Of a stretch of 64,000 bases of DNA, positions 29,344-38,850 are shown piece by piece. Within the stretch, counting starts at the first letter, position 1, and each line of letters opens with the position of its first letter. Both the position numbers and the translations under genes were made by a program. Below the pieces are notes generated by a model. The model was not told the origin of the DNA. It did no database searches and saw only the letters and a list, made by a program, of their open reading frames with translations. Origin of the DNA: Planctomycetota bacterium (GTDB lineage Bacteria; Planctomycetota; Brocadiia; Brocadiales; Brocadiaceae); NCBI GenBank assembly GCA_016188675.1, contig JACPHJ010000065.1:1-64000 (forward strand), read 5' to 3'.

Positions 29344-29712
29344 CTATTTCCTGCTTTCAAACCGCATTGTTATCTCGCTCAAAAGCCTTTCTTTGTTAAA
29401 CGGTTTTTCCAAAAATGAGACGTTTCCCAATGCCTGGAAACATCGGTACGTCTTTTCGTCTAATGCCGAGGCCATAATCACAGGCACTGTCTTGTATCTG
29501 TTGTCCCGTCTCAACAGAGCGAAAAATCTGTCACCCGTTATACCATCCATCAAAATGTCTAGTATTACCAGGTCATATATTTTCTCTTTTATCTTTTTGG
29601 TTCCTTCTTCTGCATTCGAAACAAGTGTGACCGTAAATGGTTCTCCTTGTAACATGTCCTTGTAAAATTCCTGCATCTCCAGATCATCTTCTACAATTAA
29701 CAATTCTTTCAT
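29344..29712 (-). CDS. Single-domain response regulator
   Basis: A 122-residue CheY-like receiver without output domain. Acidic pocket VEDD (about residues 7-10), phospho-accepting Asp in ILDILMDG (about 52) and conserved Lys in EKPF (about 104) are all present. It follows a soluble sensor kinase on the same strand with a 23-base gap, so it most likely receives phosphate from it and acts by protein contact or as a relay. Confidence 0.92.
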   Translation of the reverse strand: MKELLIVEDDLEMQEFYKDMLQGEPFTVTLVSNAEEGTKKIKEKIYDLVILDILMDGITGDRFFALLRRDNRYKTVPVIMASALDEKTYRCFQALGNVSFLEKPFNKERLLSEITMRFESRK

Positions 29713-29735
29713 TTTCTATCGCTCCCATGAAAAGA

Positions 29736-31334
29736 TTATTTGTGGTTTGTATTAACTTTTTGTTTGGTGTCCACAAGTATCGGCAAGGTAAATTTAAACC
29801 GGGATCCTTTTCCTTTCCCTTCGGATTCTACCCAAATCCTGCCTTTATGTTTCTGTACGATGTTCTTGCAGATGGCAAGGCCGATTCCCGACCCAAACGA
29901 CGAAGGCGTTTCTTTGAAAAACTTCTCAAATACCCGGCCTCGTGTTTCCTCATCCAATCCCCTGCCGGTGTCTTCCACTGTTACTTCTAAAACATCCGGA
30001 AGTACATTGGCCGATATGATGATTTTTCCATGTTCAGTGAACTTTGTAGCATTGTTTACCAGATGATTTATCAAATGGTATATCATGTCTCGATCTGCCT
30101 TAATAATGGGAATACCGGAAGGTAGTTGGTGTGTGAGGACGTTGTTTTTTGTGCTGGCAGAATCCTTTTGTTCATTAACAATCTGTTTGACTATATCTGC
30201 AATTGAAATATCAGATAGTTTTAATGGTTCCACTCCAGACTCTAACTTGGATATGTCGAGGATATTTTTTATGGAGTTTTTTAACCGGTTGACGTTGTTC
30301 CTGATGATTTCGTGTATTTGAGGGCCTCTTCCCAACGATACTTTATCACCTAATGTGATAGAACGCTCGAACATGTCGATAGCCATCTCTATTTTAGCGA
30401 CAGGCGTCTTCAGTTCATGTGTAACATCACGGATCAGATTGTCTTTTAATTCGTCCAATTTTTTCCTTTCTGTAATGTCGCGGCAGAATCCCTCTATACC
30501 AATGATATCATTATCCTGCTTGATCGGAAGCACCTCAAGAGACAGCCATACAACATGGCCTTGTTTGTGAACAACCCTGAACTCGAAATCCATTAAAATG
30601 CTATTTTGGCCATTGAGTATTTGTAAAATCTCGCGTTGTACCCTCTCACGATCCTCCTCATGGCACAGTGAAAGTCCATAGCCCCGGTTATCGCAAAATT
30701 GATTTGCCGGGTAGCCGGTGATCTTTTCAACGGATGGACTCATCAAGAGGAATTCTCCCTCCTTTGTACATTCAAAGATAATATCCGGTGAACTCTCAAT
30801 GACAGTCCTATATTTTTCTTCTGCCTCTTTAATTCCGTTAAACAACCGAGTATTTTCGATTGCCATAGCTAATTGAGGGGCGATTTGCGAGAAAAAAGCA
30901 ATATGTTTTTTTGAGTAATAGTCCTTTCGTTTACTCCCAAAATTTACACTGCCAATTACATGTCCCTTATGCTCAAGTGGGTATCCCAATCTTGAGTGAA
31001 TCCCTTCTTTAAATAAGACTTTATCAGTATTAAAACGGCCTAACGACGTGTCTTCCACGATCACTGGCTGACGAAATTGAACCACCCTTTTCATCAAACT
31101 TCCTTCCATGGGATACAGGATGCCTTCTTTTAGTTCTGTATATTCATAGTCCTTTGACAGCACGAAGGTCTCGTACAAGTTATTATCTTCGGTAATAAGA
31201 GTAACACTTAGGCGATCGAAATCAATAACTTTCAAAAGTTCCTTGCTCATCGTCTGGTAAACTTCCCGGATATCCAGACTCGAAAAGATAATTCGGTTGA
31301 TATTGAGTATAATCTCTTTTTTGTTAGTAAACAT
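29736..31334 (-). CDS. Soluble sensor histidine kinase (GAF-PAS-HisKA-HATPase)
   Basis: A 532-residue kinase without membrane segments. The N-terminal GAF domain (about 10-160) closely resembles the GAF of the 1194-residue kinase at 7878: both carry LDIREV, then KVIDFDRxSVTL, then LFKEGI/LYKEGI and GSVNFGS. A PAS domain with PAC follows (170-290), then HisKA with the phospho-accepting His in DVTHELKTPVAK (about 305). HATPase motifs are NHLVNNATKF, DTGRGLDEE and GSGIGLAICKN. The signal is cytoplasmic and unknown. The single-domain receiver immediately downstream is the likely partner. Confidence 0.92.
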   Translation of the reverse strand: MFTNKKEIILNINRIIFSSLDIREVYQTMSKELLKVIDFDRLSVTLITEDNNLYETFVLSKDYEYTELKEGILYPMEGSLMKRVVQFRQPVIVEDTSLGRFNTDKVLFKEGIHSRLGYPLEHKGHVIGSVNFGSKRKDYYSKKHIAFFSQIAPQLAMAIENTRLFNGIKEAEEKYRTVIESSPDIIFECTKEGEFLLMSPSVEKITGYPANQFCDNRGYGLSLCHEEDRERVQREILQILNGQNSILMDFEFRVVHKQGHVVWLSLEVLPIKQDNDIIGIEGFCRDITERKKLDELKDNLIRDVTHELKTPVAKIEMAIDMFERSITLGDKVSLGRGPQIHEIIRNNVNRLKNSIKNILDISKLESGVEPLKLSDISIADIVKQIVNEQKDSASTKNNVLTHQLPSGIPIIKADRDMIYHLINHLVNNATKFTEHGKIIISANVLPDVLEVTVEDTGRGLDEETRGRVFEKFFKETPSSFGSGIGLAICKNIVQKHKGRIWVESEGKGKGSRFKFTLPILVDTKQKVNTNHK

Positions 31335-31335
31335 T

Positions 31336-31435
31336 TAAGAAATTTACGATTTGCGAATTATGATTTTAGACTTCGTCGTGAGCGCTCAGTCGAACGATTG
31401 AAAATAATCGTAATTCATAAATCTGAAATCTAAAA
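31336..31435. repeat. Imperfect palindromic repeat, ACGATTTRCGAATT family
   Basis: ATTTACGATTTGCGAATTAT on the left faces ATAATCGTAATTCATAAAT on the right, with a GC-richer middle (GTCGTGAGCGCTCAGTCGAACG). It is related to the elements at 26531 and 59661 and is non-coding. Confidence 0.5.
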
Positions 31436-31486
31436 TAGTAACTTATTTGCGTTTGATTCTTACGTGTCTAAGCTAAGACGGCGCTT

Positions 31487-32023
31487 TTATTTCACGAGTT
31501 CCTGTAAGGCCTTATCGTAAGCCTGATACGCCTTTTGGCCAAAGAGGACAAAACGTACCAGTTCGATGTCGGCATGGGTTTTTAAATACTGTGTCACTGT
31601 TTTTAGAGCCACCGTGGCTGCCTCGTCAAGTGGATACCCATAAGCGCCGGTACTGATGGACGGAAATGAAATACTTTTAAGTTTGTATTGGGAGGCAAGT
31701 TTTAGGCTGTTTTTGTATGCATTAGCCAACAGTTCCGCCTCGCGCCTGTTACCGCCGGAGTAAACGGGACCCACCGTATGAATTACGTATTTGGCTTTTA
31801 GGTTTCCTCCTGTAGTAATTCGTGCCTCTCCTGTTGGACACCCACCCAGCTTCCTGCAATCTTCCAATATTTTTGGGCCTCCTGCTCTATGGATTGCCCC
31901 GTCCACACCGCCGCCTCCCAAAAGACTGGAGTTAGCAGCATTGACAATAGCATCCGTTTCCTGCTCTGTAATATCGCCCTCGATAAGTTCCAGAACAGCT
32001 TTGTTAATGTTAACTTTTATCAT
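31487..32023 (-). CDS. Macrodomain ADP-ribose hydrolase (YmdB/O-acetyl-ADP-ribose deacetylase type)
   Basis: A 178-residue single macrodomain. The binding loops are clear: [22 protein letters not shown] (residues about 25-46), CPTGEARIT and [10 protein letters not shown], then [17 protein letters not shown] (about 125). These match MacroD/YmdB proteins, which remove ADP-ribose from proteins or deacetylate O-acetyl-ADP-ribose. It is cytoplasmic and has a normal length. It stands alone between repeat-rich intergenic regions. Confidence 0.93.
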   Translation of the reverse strand: MIKVNINKAVLELIEGDITEQETDAIVNAANSSLLGGGGVDGAIHRAGGPKILEDCRKLGGCPTGEARITTGGNLKAKYVIHTVGPVYSGGNRREAELLANAYKNSLKLASQYKLKSISFPSISTGAYGYPLDEAATVALKTVTQYLKTHADIELVRFVLFGQKAYQAYDKALQELVK

Positions 32024-32530
32024 AATTGTTCCGGATTTTATAATTGTTTAGACATGTAAAGTATGATTGTGTGTGCCAAATGATTATGTCTTTATATTTG
32101 TCATCCTGAGTAGAATAAAGGATTTGATGTTCCTGGCACATGAGATTCTTCGGCTTTGCCTCATAACGACATATGCCGTTGTTCTGGGCGGAAGCGAGGA
32201 ATCTGATTTAAGCACAAGGATATTGTCTTCTCGCATGATTATCTGTGCCGGTATGGTAGCAACTTTATTTATTCGCGTCAATTAATTTCCAAATGTGAGA
32301 GTATCTTGATTTCAACCTTTTGATGTTCTTTGATATGAGAATTAATAAAGGCAAGTATAAAAACCTTGAAATATTGAAGGGCTTGTGAAATAATCTGACA
32401 AATATTCAGGTTCATTGTATAGGAAATTTCATTTTATTTATGTGGCTTTCATGGTGGCGTGAAGCGTAAAATCCCCCTTAGAAAAGGGGGCAAGGGGGTT
32501 GTAATAATTTAATGAGGGATTACAAAATTT
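32024..32530. repeat. Gene-free region with two dispersed repeats
   Basis: At about 32094-32220 is a degenerate TCATCCTGAG/GAGATTCTTCGG-type repeat whose minus strand translates to SFILLRMTN, a common non-coding element. At 32471-32502 is an ATCCCCCTTA...GGGGGTTGT hairpin of the family also found at 40143 and 51354. Nothing coding is supported. Confidence 0.55.
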
Positions 32531-33163
32531 ATGGACGTGAGAGAGGCTATTCAAAAACGACGCAGTATCAGAAGATTTAAGCCAGACCCTGTATCAGACG
32601 ATTTGATACAACAGCTTTTAGAAAGTGCACGGCTTGCCCCATCGGGTTCCAACACCCAGCCGTGGAGGTTTATTGTGATAAAAGATGCCGAAACGAGACA
32701 GAAACTACAGGCCGCTTCCTATAATCAACGCCATGTTGGGCAAGCGCCCGTGATTATTGCCTGTTGTGCGGATATTAAGGCATTTGGTGAATTTCCGGAA
32801 CGGATAGATGAACTCATTGCTGCTGGCGCCCTTCCGGCAAAGACCCGTGAGGTGTTTGTTCCATCATTAAAAAAGGGTGGAATGAGTGCTGATATTAAAT
32901 GGCACCTTTTGATTGCTGCCACAGGGAATACGGATATTGCCATTGAACACATGGTTCTTCAGGCCGTGGAGTTGGGATTGGGAACGTGCTGGGTACGGTG
33001 GTTTGATGATAATAAGGTCAAAGAGATACTCGAAATCCCAAAGAACATCGAGATTATAGCGCTGCTTCCCATAGGCTATCCCGCCGAAGACCCGCCAAAG
33101 AGGCCGAGATTTGATCTTGAGAAGATTGTTTATTATGAAAAACACGGGGGAAAGAAGGTTTAA
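32531..33163 (+). CDS. Nitroreductase family FMN protein
   Basis: A 210-residue flavin oxidoreductase. KRRSIRRF (residues 8-15) and ARLAPSGSNTQPWRFIV (about 33-49) bind FMN phosphate and isoalloxazine; the C-terminal LGLGTCWVRWF and LLPIGYPAEDPPKRPR complete the fold. Such enzymes use NAD(P)H to reduce nitro compounds, quinones or flavins; the true substrate cannot be told. It is a lone gene flanked by repeats. Confidence 0.9.
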   Translation: MDVREAIQKRRSIRRFKPDPVSDDLIQQLLESARLAPSGSNTQPWRFIVIKDAETRQKLQAASYNQRHVGQAPVIIACCADIKAFGEFPERIDELIAAGALPAKTREVFVPSLKKGGMSADIKWHLLIAATGNTDIAIEHMVLQAVELGLGTCWVRWFDDNKVKEILEIPKNIEIIALLPIGYPAEDPPKRPRFDLEKIVYYEKHGGKKV

Positions 33164-33195
33164 TCTCTGCTGCGCTTATGGGATTATCTTATAAA

Positions 33196-33290
33196 TACTT
33201 TTTTTGTAAGTTTATAAAAATGGTGAGGTGTGATGGGTAGCCGGAGAAACACTAGTCGTCACACGTCACTTGCCACTTGTCTCGTCTTCA
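33196..33290. repeat. Second copy of the TTTGTAAGTTT/GGTGA repeat
   Basis: Matches 11484-11560 in its first 45 bases. Here the tail contains GTCACACGTCACTTGCCACT, complementary in part to the GGTGAGGTGTGATGGGTAGC arm. It lies between the nitroreductase and the 3' end of the Amt-kinase gene and may serve as a hairpin between convergent genes. Confidence 0.5.
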
Positions 33291-35330
33291 CTATTTTATT
33301 TGGGGTTTTATGGGCAACGTAAAGGTGAAGGTGCTTCCTTTTCCGTATTCACTTATTACCCATATCTTGCCTCCGTGCAATTCGATCAGACGTTTTGTGA
33401 GCGTTAAGCCAAGTCCCGTCCCCTCATAACGGCGTGCATATGAGGCATCTAATTGACGAAACGCCTCAAAAATTTTATCCATATCTTCGGATTTGATGCC
33501 GATGCCCGTGTCACTCACGGCAACCTGGATGTGCTGATTCATGAGGCTTGCATTGATGGCAACCTTGCCATTTTCGGACGTAAACTTGACGGCATTGGAT
33601 AACAGATTAAACATGATTTGTTTAAACTTTACTTTGTCTACTGTTATAGAGAGGACGTTATCATTGATATGAGTATGTATGCGAATACCTTTCTTATTGG
33701 AAAACCCAATGATCGTATTTAGCACCTCATTGACGGCCTCTTTTACGGGAAACTCTTCGTAGTGAAGTTCTAATTTTCCGGCCTCAATCTTTGATAGATC
33801 CAGGATGCTGTTAATCATATTGAGCAGGTGTTGGCCGCTGCCGTGAATATCGCTCAGGTATTCTTTTTGTTCGGTGCTGAGCGTCCCGACGACCTCGTCC
33901 TTTAAAACCTCTGCGAAACCAATGATGGAATTCAGCGGGGTGCGAAGCTCATGTGACATAGTTGCCAAAAATTCTGATTTGAGTCTGTTAGCCTTCTCGA
34001 GCGCAATGTTTGCCTTCTGCAGTTCGTCTGTTCTTTCTGCAACCTTTTTTTCGAGCAGCACGTTCAGGTCTTGAAGTCTTGAAATACGGATAAAATCAAG
34101 CCAGGAAGCCACGTCTTCGTATTCGGCGACATTGAGTCCCTTTCTTTCTTCTTCCGGACGTACCCTTATCCCGAGTGTCTTTTTAAGGCACCAGAAGAAG
34201 AGCATCCCCAGCCCAAACGACCATACAAAGGCTGTCCCGACGCCTACCGCCTGTATGCCCAGTTGATGAATGCGGCTGCCGCTTTCAACCAGGAGGGTTG
34301 ATTTTTCAGCAAAAGGCGCAACGCAGAGGGTGCCTATAACACCGCCTACTCCATGAACTGCAACGGCAGCAACCGGGTCATCAACCTTTAATATCTTTTC
34401 AATGAAGTCCTGGGCCAGGATTGCAACGACACCGGTAATAAGGCCGATATAAACGGCCCCATCGGGATTTACCCTGCTTGAACCGGCAGTTATCGCTACA
34501 AGGCCAGCCAGCACCGCCGTAAAAAGTTTCCCGGCGTCGAGTCTCTTTTCAGTCGAATAATTAAATATTAGCGCTGAAACTCCGGCAGCGGCTGCTGCAA
34601 GGTTTGTGTTTACAATGACGAGGCCAATATCCGCACTGGCACGCAAAAGACTTCCGCCATTAAAGCCAAACCAGCCAAACCAGAGGAAAAACGTGCCAAG
34701 GGTGGCTAACGGGACGTTATGCAATCCCATAGGATTTGAAGAACCGTCAGGATTGTACTTGCCAATCCTTGGACCCAAAACCAATGCCCCGGCCAGTGCA
34801 AACCATCCACCAATGGAATGTACCACCGTAGAACCTGCAAAGTCAATGAATCCCAGTCTTCCTAACCAGCCGGACTGATCCGGATAAAAAAGATTTCCCC
34901 ATGCCCAATGACCGAAAATCGGGTAGATAACAGACACGGTAAGTGCGGGGCCTATAATGTTGGGAATAAAACTTGAGCGTTCAGCTATAGCTCCTGACAA
35001 TATGGTGGAGGCTGTAGCGGCAAAGACCAGTTGATAAAAGAAAAAGGTATAAGATAGACTGCTGGTATGTGTTGCTACGCTATGGGCAAAGAAGTGGTTT
35101 GTGCCAATCCAGCCCATATAACTTGCGCCAAACATCAGCCCAAATCCTACGACGTAAAACGCCAGAGAGGATACAAGGAATTCCACCAGGTTTCTGATAG
35201 AAATGCTAATAGCATTTTTTGACTGAGAAAAGCCTGCTTCGTATGAGGTAAAACCAAGTTGCATGAAAAATACCATACAGGCTGCGATCATAACCCAGAC
35301 GTGATTTATGTTTATTTGTATGTTTTCCAT
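33291..35330 (-). CDS. Ammonium sensor: Amt domain fused to histidine kinase
   Basis: A 679-residue fusion. Residues about 1-385 are a complete Amt channel fold with eleven membrane segments: the gate region FAATASTI, pore histidines in TVVHSIGG (about 172) and VAVHGVGG (about 325), and [10 protein letters not shown] coiled linker (about 405-440, [17 protein letters not shown]) leads to HisKA with the phospho-accepting His in [11 protein letters not shown] (about 453). HATPase motifs are [19 protein letters not shown] and [11 protein letters not shown]. This is the architecture of Ks-Amt5 of Kuenenia stuttgartiensis, described as an ammonium sensor kinase. No response regulator is adjacent; a membrane protein gene precedes it by 17 bases on the same strand. 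Confidence 0.95.
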   Translation of the reverse strand: MENIQININHVWVMIAACMVFFMQLGFTSYEAGFSQSKNAISISIRNLVEFLVSSLAFYVVGFGLMFGASYMGWIGTNHFFAHSVATHTSSLSYTFFFYQLVFAATASTILSGAIAERSSFIPNIIGPALTVSVIYPIFGHWAWGNLFYPDQSGWLGRLGFIDFAGSTVVHSIGGWFALAGALVLGPRIGKYNPDGSSNPMGLHNVPLATLGTFFLWFGWFGFNGGSLLRASADIGLVIVNTNLAAAAAGVSALIFNYSTEKRLDAGKLFTAVLAGLVAITAGSSRVNPDGAVYIGLITGVVAILAQDFIEKILKVDDPVAAVAVHGVGGVIGTLCVAPFAEKSTLLVESGSRIHQLGIQAVGVGTAFVWSFGLGMLFFWCLKKTLGIRVRPEEERKGLNVAEYEDVASWLDFIRISRLQDLNVLLEKKVAERTDELQKANIALEKANRLKSEFLATMSHELRTPLNSIIGFAEVLKDEVVGTLSTEQKEYLSDIHGSGQHLLNMINSILDLSKIEAGKLELHYEEFPVKEAVNEVLNTIIGFSNKKGIRIHTHINDNVLSITVDKVKFKQIMFNLLSNAVKFTSENGKVAINASLMNQHIQVAVSDTGIGIKSEDMDKIFEAFRQLDASYARRYEGTGLGLTLTKRLIELHGGKIWVISEYGKGSTFTFTLPIKPQIK

Positions 35331-35347
35331 AACCTATTTCCAGAATT

Positions 35348-36415
35348 TCAATGTTTTGTAATGGGCATATTGACTTCAGTTGTATAAAGAACCTCGTAGA
35401 CGTGTTTAAACCATGATGAATGAGAATCGAATATATTTTTAATTATGGTATTGCGGCTTGCTATTCTTGTTTCTATGTTAGACAAGTCCAGGTTTGATGT
35501 CTTCCACAATTTCAAAAAATGGTCTTCGAGAATCTCAAAAGGTTTCCCCTTTGGCTGCATCTGGAATTTAAACACCGGCATATTGTCTCCGATACATAAA
35601 CTCACTGGATGTTTGCTCGCGCTTCGTCCAAAGGTATATGGTTGAAAATGGGTTGTGTTGTCTACGACCATCATCCAGCAGGTTGGGGTATGGGTATAAA
35701 ATCTGACTGCAGTCCCGACATTCGGATAGCTTCGGAGTCTGTCACATGCATGGGTAAAATCGCTGTATAGTCTCTGATGAAAAAAGGGCTCTGTAAATTG
35801 AGTATTTGACCTGTCGGTATTTATAAGCTTTGCAGCCTCATGGGCAGTGCTTTCGAGTAACGTTCTAAAGACTGCCGGATCCTGAAGTGCATCAAGGAGG
35901 AGTATTTTGACGTCTAGCCCGCTTGTTATCTTTTCGTTAAGCGTGGGAAGTAATTCATCGAGATGGACATTTTCGGAGAGTGTGATACCCAGAAGCCATA
36001 CCCTTTTTTCGGCATTTTCTATAGCATCATATATGTCACCCTTAACGTCCTTACGGGAGCAGTAGATATTCGTTAGTCCGCAGTTTGATGCAGTCCCGAT
36101 AAGTTGGTTGGTTGTTTGCAAAGATTTTTCAAGAGAACTTCTGTTATCATCAATTAGCTGGTGCGTAGCCTGAAGGGTTTCTTTTAATATATTTCTTATG
36201 TGTCCAAAGATTTCCCACCAGAGATATGCATATTCCATGATATGAACGCACATGATAGCGCTGAAGACGAGTAGTAAATGCTTGACTATTTCTGGTGTAT
36301 TATGCCAGTAGCGCGGCAATAGAATATTCAGTGATACTGCAGAAATGAAAAACAAGCACGCAATTAACATCCTGGCAAATGGTCTTGGTCTTTCACTCAC
36401 AATCGTTACCTCCAA
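35348..36415 (-). CDS. Membrane protein with cytosolic PLD-like domain, upstream of the Amt kinase
   Basis: A 355-residue protein with two N-terminal membrane segments (about 15-32 and 45-68), a helical coiled stretch with repeated LxxTxQLI units (about 75-110) and a cytosolic alpha/beta domain. The domain has AENAEKRVWLLGITLSEN, VKILLLDALQDP and WMMVVDNTTHFQPYTFGRS, resembling phospholipase D-like folds of the DUF5919 kind but without a clear HKD motif. It is the first gene of a two-gene operon with the Amt-histidine kinase (17-base gap), so it may modulate or read out ammonium signalling. No function is known. Confidence 0.7.
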   Translation of the reverse strand: MEVTIVSERPRPFARMLIACLFFISAVSLNILLPRYWHNTPEIVKHLLLVFSAIMCVHIMEYAYLWWEIFGHIRNILKETLQATHQLIDDNRSSLEKSLQTTNQLIGTASNCGLTNIYCSRKDVKGDIYDAIENAEKRVWLLGITLSENVHLDELLPTLNEKITSGLDVKILLLDALQDPAVFRTLLESTAHEAAKLINTDRSNTQFTEPFFHQRLYSDFTHACDRLRSYPNVGTAVRFYTHTPTCWMMVVDNTTHFQPYTFGRSASKHPVSLCIGDNMPVFKFQMQPKGKPFEILEDHFLKLWKTSNLDLSNIETRIASRNTIIKNIFDSHSSWFKHVYEVLYTTEVNMPITKH

Positions 36416-36576
36416 AAGGAATATAATTTTGGCTTATCAAGGTAACTTCCTGCAACAGAACTATTTATTTAATAATTTTAACAATCCATCACGATGAAGT
36501 CTAGCGTGATTTGAAATGGAATAGCCATTATTCGTTCCTTTATGTGGATATTTTCAGGAGTTTGCCTTTCTGATGT

Positions 36577-37233
36577 TTATTTTTGCTTCTTTGTGCATGT
36601 CGAATCGTTTTTAGGGAGTTGTGACGGAAGAAGCTTTGTGGGCTCCGGTACAGGCCGAAGGCTGAGATTATCATACCATCCCGCTACATTTCCATGTGTC
36701 CAATCCTGCCTGGTTTCAGTAAAGACAGTAATTACATCTTTTGAAGGAATAATCATAAGAGAAAATTCCATCCAGGATGAGACGGTGTTACCCCCCATAT
36801 AATTTTTTTTTATCGTAGTGAAGGCAAGCGCCGGATTCCACGAACCATCCAGAATTCCTACGACAGCTACATCTCCAATATCGTCACCATAAAAAGCCAT
36901 GTGACCGGTTAAAATATACGGGGTATTCACGATAACCTTGACTTCCTGATACAGTCCGCCTCTGGCTGTTCCGTTGTGGGACACTTGCTGTGCCAGGGCA
37001 AAAAAGCCGCTCGTTGTAGGCGGTGTAGGCGTGCCGATATTGCCGGGAATTGCAATGGTCACGTGTGTGGGCGATTCTACAGGGGCGCCGTCTCCATCCC
37101 ATGGATAAGTTTCCCAGTAGTGCCAGCCTGTAGTATCTCCCGTTTCAAAATCCCCATTTCTGAGTAATTCTGCGGCAGGCAAAGTCCGTAGTACGAACAG
37201 GCTGAAGATTAGGATCGGTAAAATATGCTTCAT
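36577..37233 (-). CDS. Secreted jelly-roll/carbohydrate-binding-like protein
   Basis: A 218-residue protein with a signal peptide ending near LPAAE, then the motif LLRNGDFETGDTTGWHYWE that opens many CBM-like beta-sandwich domains. A matching end (WMEFSLMIIPSKD, WYDNLSLRPVPEP) closes one jelly-roll. The VPEP near the C-terminus recalls PEP-CTERM proteins, but the membrane helix and Arg cluster are missing, so no sorting signal is claimed. It probably binds sugars or sits on the outer surface. Confidence 0.68.
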   Translation of the reverse strand: MKHILPILIFSLFVLRTLPAAELLRNGDFETGDTTGWHYWETYPWDGDGAPVESPTHVTIAIPGNIGTPTPPTTSGFFALAQQVSHNGTARGGLYQEVKVIVNTPYILTGHMAFYGDDIGDVAVVGILDGSWNPALAFTTIKKNYMGGNTVSSWMEFSLMIIPSKDVITVFTETRQDWTHGNVAGWYDNLSLRPVPEPTKLLPSQLPKNDSTCTKKQK

Positions 37234-37315
37234 ACCATTAAAATGCCGATTAAAAAAAGTTTTGTGACCTTTCGTGTATTTCTTGGGCAGTCGTTAGGGT
37301 CGGCGAAGGCCCAAT

Positions 37316-37580
37316 TCAATTGTACAGGAATTTTCATCTTTTTTATGCTGGTTTCCAGCATATCTGGCAGCCGCAGGCTTCCGCCTGCGTTCCAGGCCAG
37401 GCGAACAATGACAGGTTCTTCGACTATGCCCATGCAGGTTAAAGCCGTGTGGCTACACGGAAAGCAGCCTAATGTTTGACCTTGCTTTAACTCCGCCATT
37501 CATGGCGGAGATATGCAGGAGTATAAAAATCGGCTTTAGCCATGATTTTCCTCGGGTCAGGGCTAAAGCCTGAGGTTAAT
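37316..37580. repeat. Structured intergenic repeat, copy A
   Basis: About 265 bases, similar along most of its length to 40707-40994 in the same orientation. It contains several hairpins: CCGCAGGCTTCCGCCTGCG, a perfect CTCCGCCAT/ATGGCGGAG stem (37491-37510), and CGGCTTTAGCC with GGCTAAAGCC. No ORF is shared between the copies, which argues against coding. It may be a non-autonomous mobile element or a structured RNA. It fills the gap before the PDZ/TPR lipoprotein gene. Confidence 0.75.
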
Positions 37581-38603
37581 TCATTTTCGTTTTGGTTTTA
37601 GTTTTTTATATGTTGCGTACTCCTCATCCGCCTCTTCCTTCATGCCCTTTTTGTCATAAACTATGCTGAGGTTAAAATGGGCGATGGCGCAACCTGGGTC
37701 TGCTTCAATAGCCTTTTTGTATTCCACCATTGCCTCGTCGTACATCCCCTTTCTAAGATAAAGGTCGCCAACTTCGTTGTGCACATCGGCAGAATCCGAA
37801 CTGAGTTTCTTTGGAGAAGATTCTTTTTTTCCGAATGAGGATTTGGTTTCTTTTGTGTATGATTTGGGTATGGTTGATGTAGTACGGTTTCGTTCAGGCG
37901 CAGGTACAGACAAACTTACCATCTTGATTTCTCCTGCGCGCAGGATACTGAGCCTGGCTTCCTTGCCGGTATTTGTGCCAATCATCTGTTCCAGTTGCCT
38001 TTTACTTTCAACCTTTTCGCCATTCCATTCGGTAATGAGGTCTTCTACTTCAATACCCGCATTTGCTGCAATGCTTCCAGACTCGACATTGACAACGATT
38101 ACTCCGGTTTGGGATTTTTTAAATCCAAACCACTCTTTGTTCTCTCTGGTAAGGCTACATAACATTAGTCCCAGGGGGTCATGGGATTCCAGGAAAACAA
38201 TTGCAATACCCTTGCACCACGATGTATGTTTTATGCCGTAATCTGTGCCTCCTAATTCTCCGTATCCCTGCCATGATTTCGAAGCCCCCGTGTCATACTG
38301 TACGTTAATTACAGCCTGGGCGCCCACGGCGCTTGCCTTTTCTTTTATTTTAAAGGCAAGAATGTCATGACCTGAGAAACCAAACTCACCCAGACTGACC
38401 TCACCCAGCTTTTTGTAAGTAACGTCGATGTCGCCTGCACACACAAATATTTCGTTGTTTCTCTGCACAGATTGTGCGCCCTTTTTTGGTTCAAGGGTTG
38501 TTTCCTCTTTTTTAAAGGGGGATATTTTTTTTAAATACCGGGTGGAACCACAGCCTGTTACGAAAATGACGAGGGCAATAGAGATTAGCGTTTTTATGTT
38601 CAT
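37581..38603 (-). CDS. Lipoprotein with PDZ and TPR domains
   Basis: A 340-residue envelope protein. Lipobox FVTGC (Cys about 18). After a proline/lysine linker comes a domain with VTYKKLGEVSLGEFGF and AVGAQAVINVQY (about 60-140), of the type found in stress-related envelope lipoproteins. A PDZ domain follows at about 155-235 (SGSIAANAGIEVEDLITEWN, REAGEIKMV-like end). Two TPR units close the protein (about 272-335, DLYLRKGMYDEAMVEYKKAI). It probably acts as a scaffold in the periplasm or outer membrane. The small PGPGW gene lies just upstream in the same operon. Confidence 0.75.
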   Translation of the reverse strand: MNIKTLISIALVIFVTGCGSTRYLKKISPFKKEETTLEPKKGAQSVQRNNEIFVCAGDIDVTYKKLGEVSLGEFGFSGHDILAFKIKEKASAVGAQAVINVQYDTGASKSWQGYGELGGTDYGIKHTSWCKGIAIVFLESHDPLGLMLCSLTRENKEWFGFKKSQTGVIVVNVESGSIAANAGIEVEDLITEWNGEKVESKRQLEQMIGTNTGKEARLSILRAGEIKMVSLSVPAPERNRTTSTIPKSYTKETKSSFGKKESSPKKLSSDSADVHNEVGDLYLRKGMYDEAMVEYKKAIEADPGCAIAHFNLSIVYDKKGMKEEADEEYATYKKLKPKRK

Positions 38604-38607
38604 TATT

Positions 38608-38850
38608 TTATTTATGCTTTCTTTTAAATTTTGACTTTATTTTTGACTCAATTTTTACTAAATACCGGTTGTAATATTTTGTCTTCTTCAACTTCGCTAC
38701 AAGAACATGCTTTCCCGGAAAACTTGTGATATATAAACCCGCCAGGATTGTAAATAGTCCGGGGCCGGGCGTGAAAATCATCATACAACCCAAGATTATG
38801 AGACAAACTCCTCCGGTGTTCTTCGCAACGTTTTTTGCCATTTTCTTCAT
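38608..38850 (-). CDS. PGPGW-family small membrane protein
   Basis: An 80-residue protein with one or two membrane segments around GGVCLIILGCMMIFTPGPGL and FTILAGLYI, matching the PGPGW family, and a highly basic C-terminus (KSKFKRKHK). The start at 38850 overlaps the stop of the upstream U32 gene by four bases (ATGA), with AGGA nine bases before it; an in-frame ATG at 38856 is possible. Function unknown. Confidence 0.72.
   Translation of the reverse strand: MKKMAKNVAKNTGGVCLIILGCMMIFTPGPGLFTILAGLYITSFPGKHVLVAKLKKTKYYNRYLVKIESKIKSKFKRKHK

Noticed and set aside
32084-32281. A 65-residue minus-strand ORF ending in SFILLRMTNIKT
   Set aside because: This is the translation of a common dispersed repeat; no ribosome site or conserved protein pattern supports it.
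36577-37233. PEP-CTERM sorting signal in the secreted jelly-roll protein
   Set aside because: VPEP is present, but the membrane helix and basic cluster that must follow are absent.
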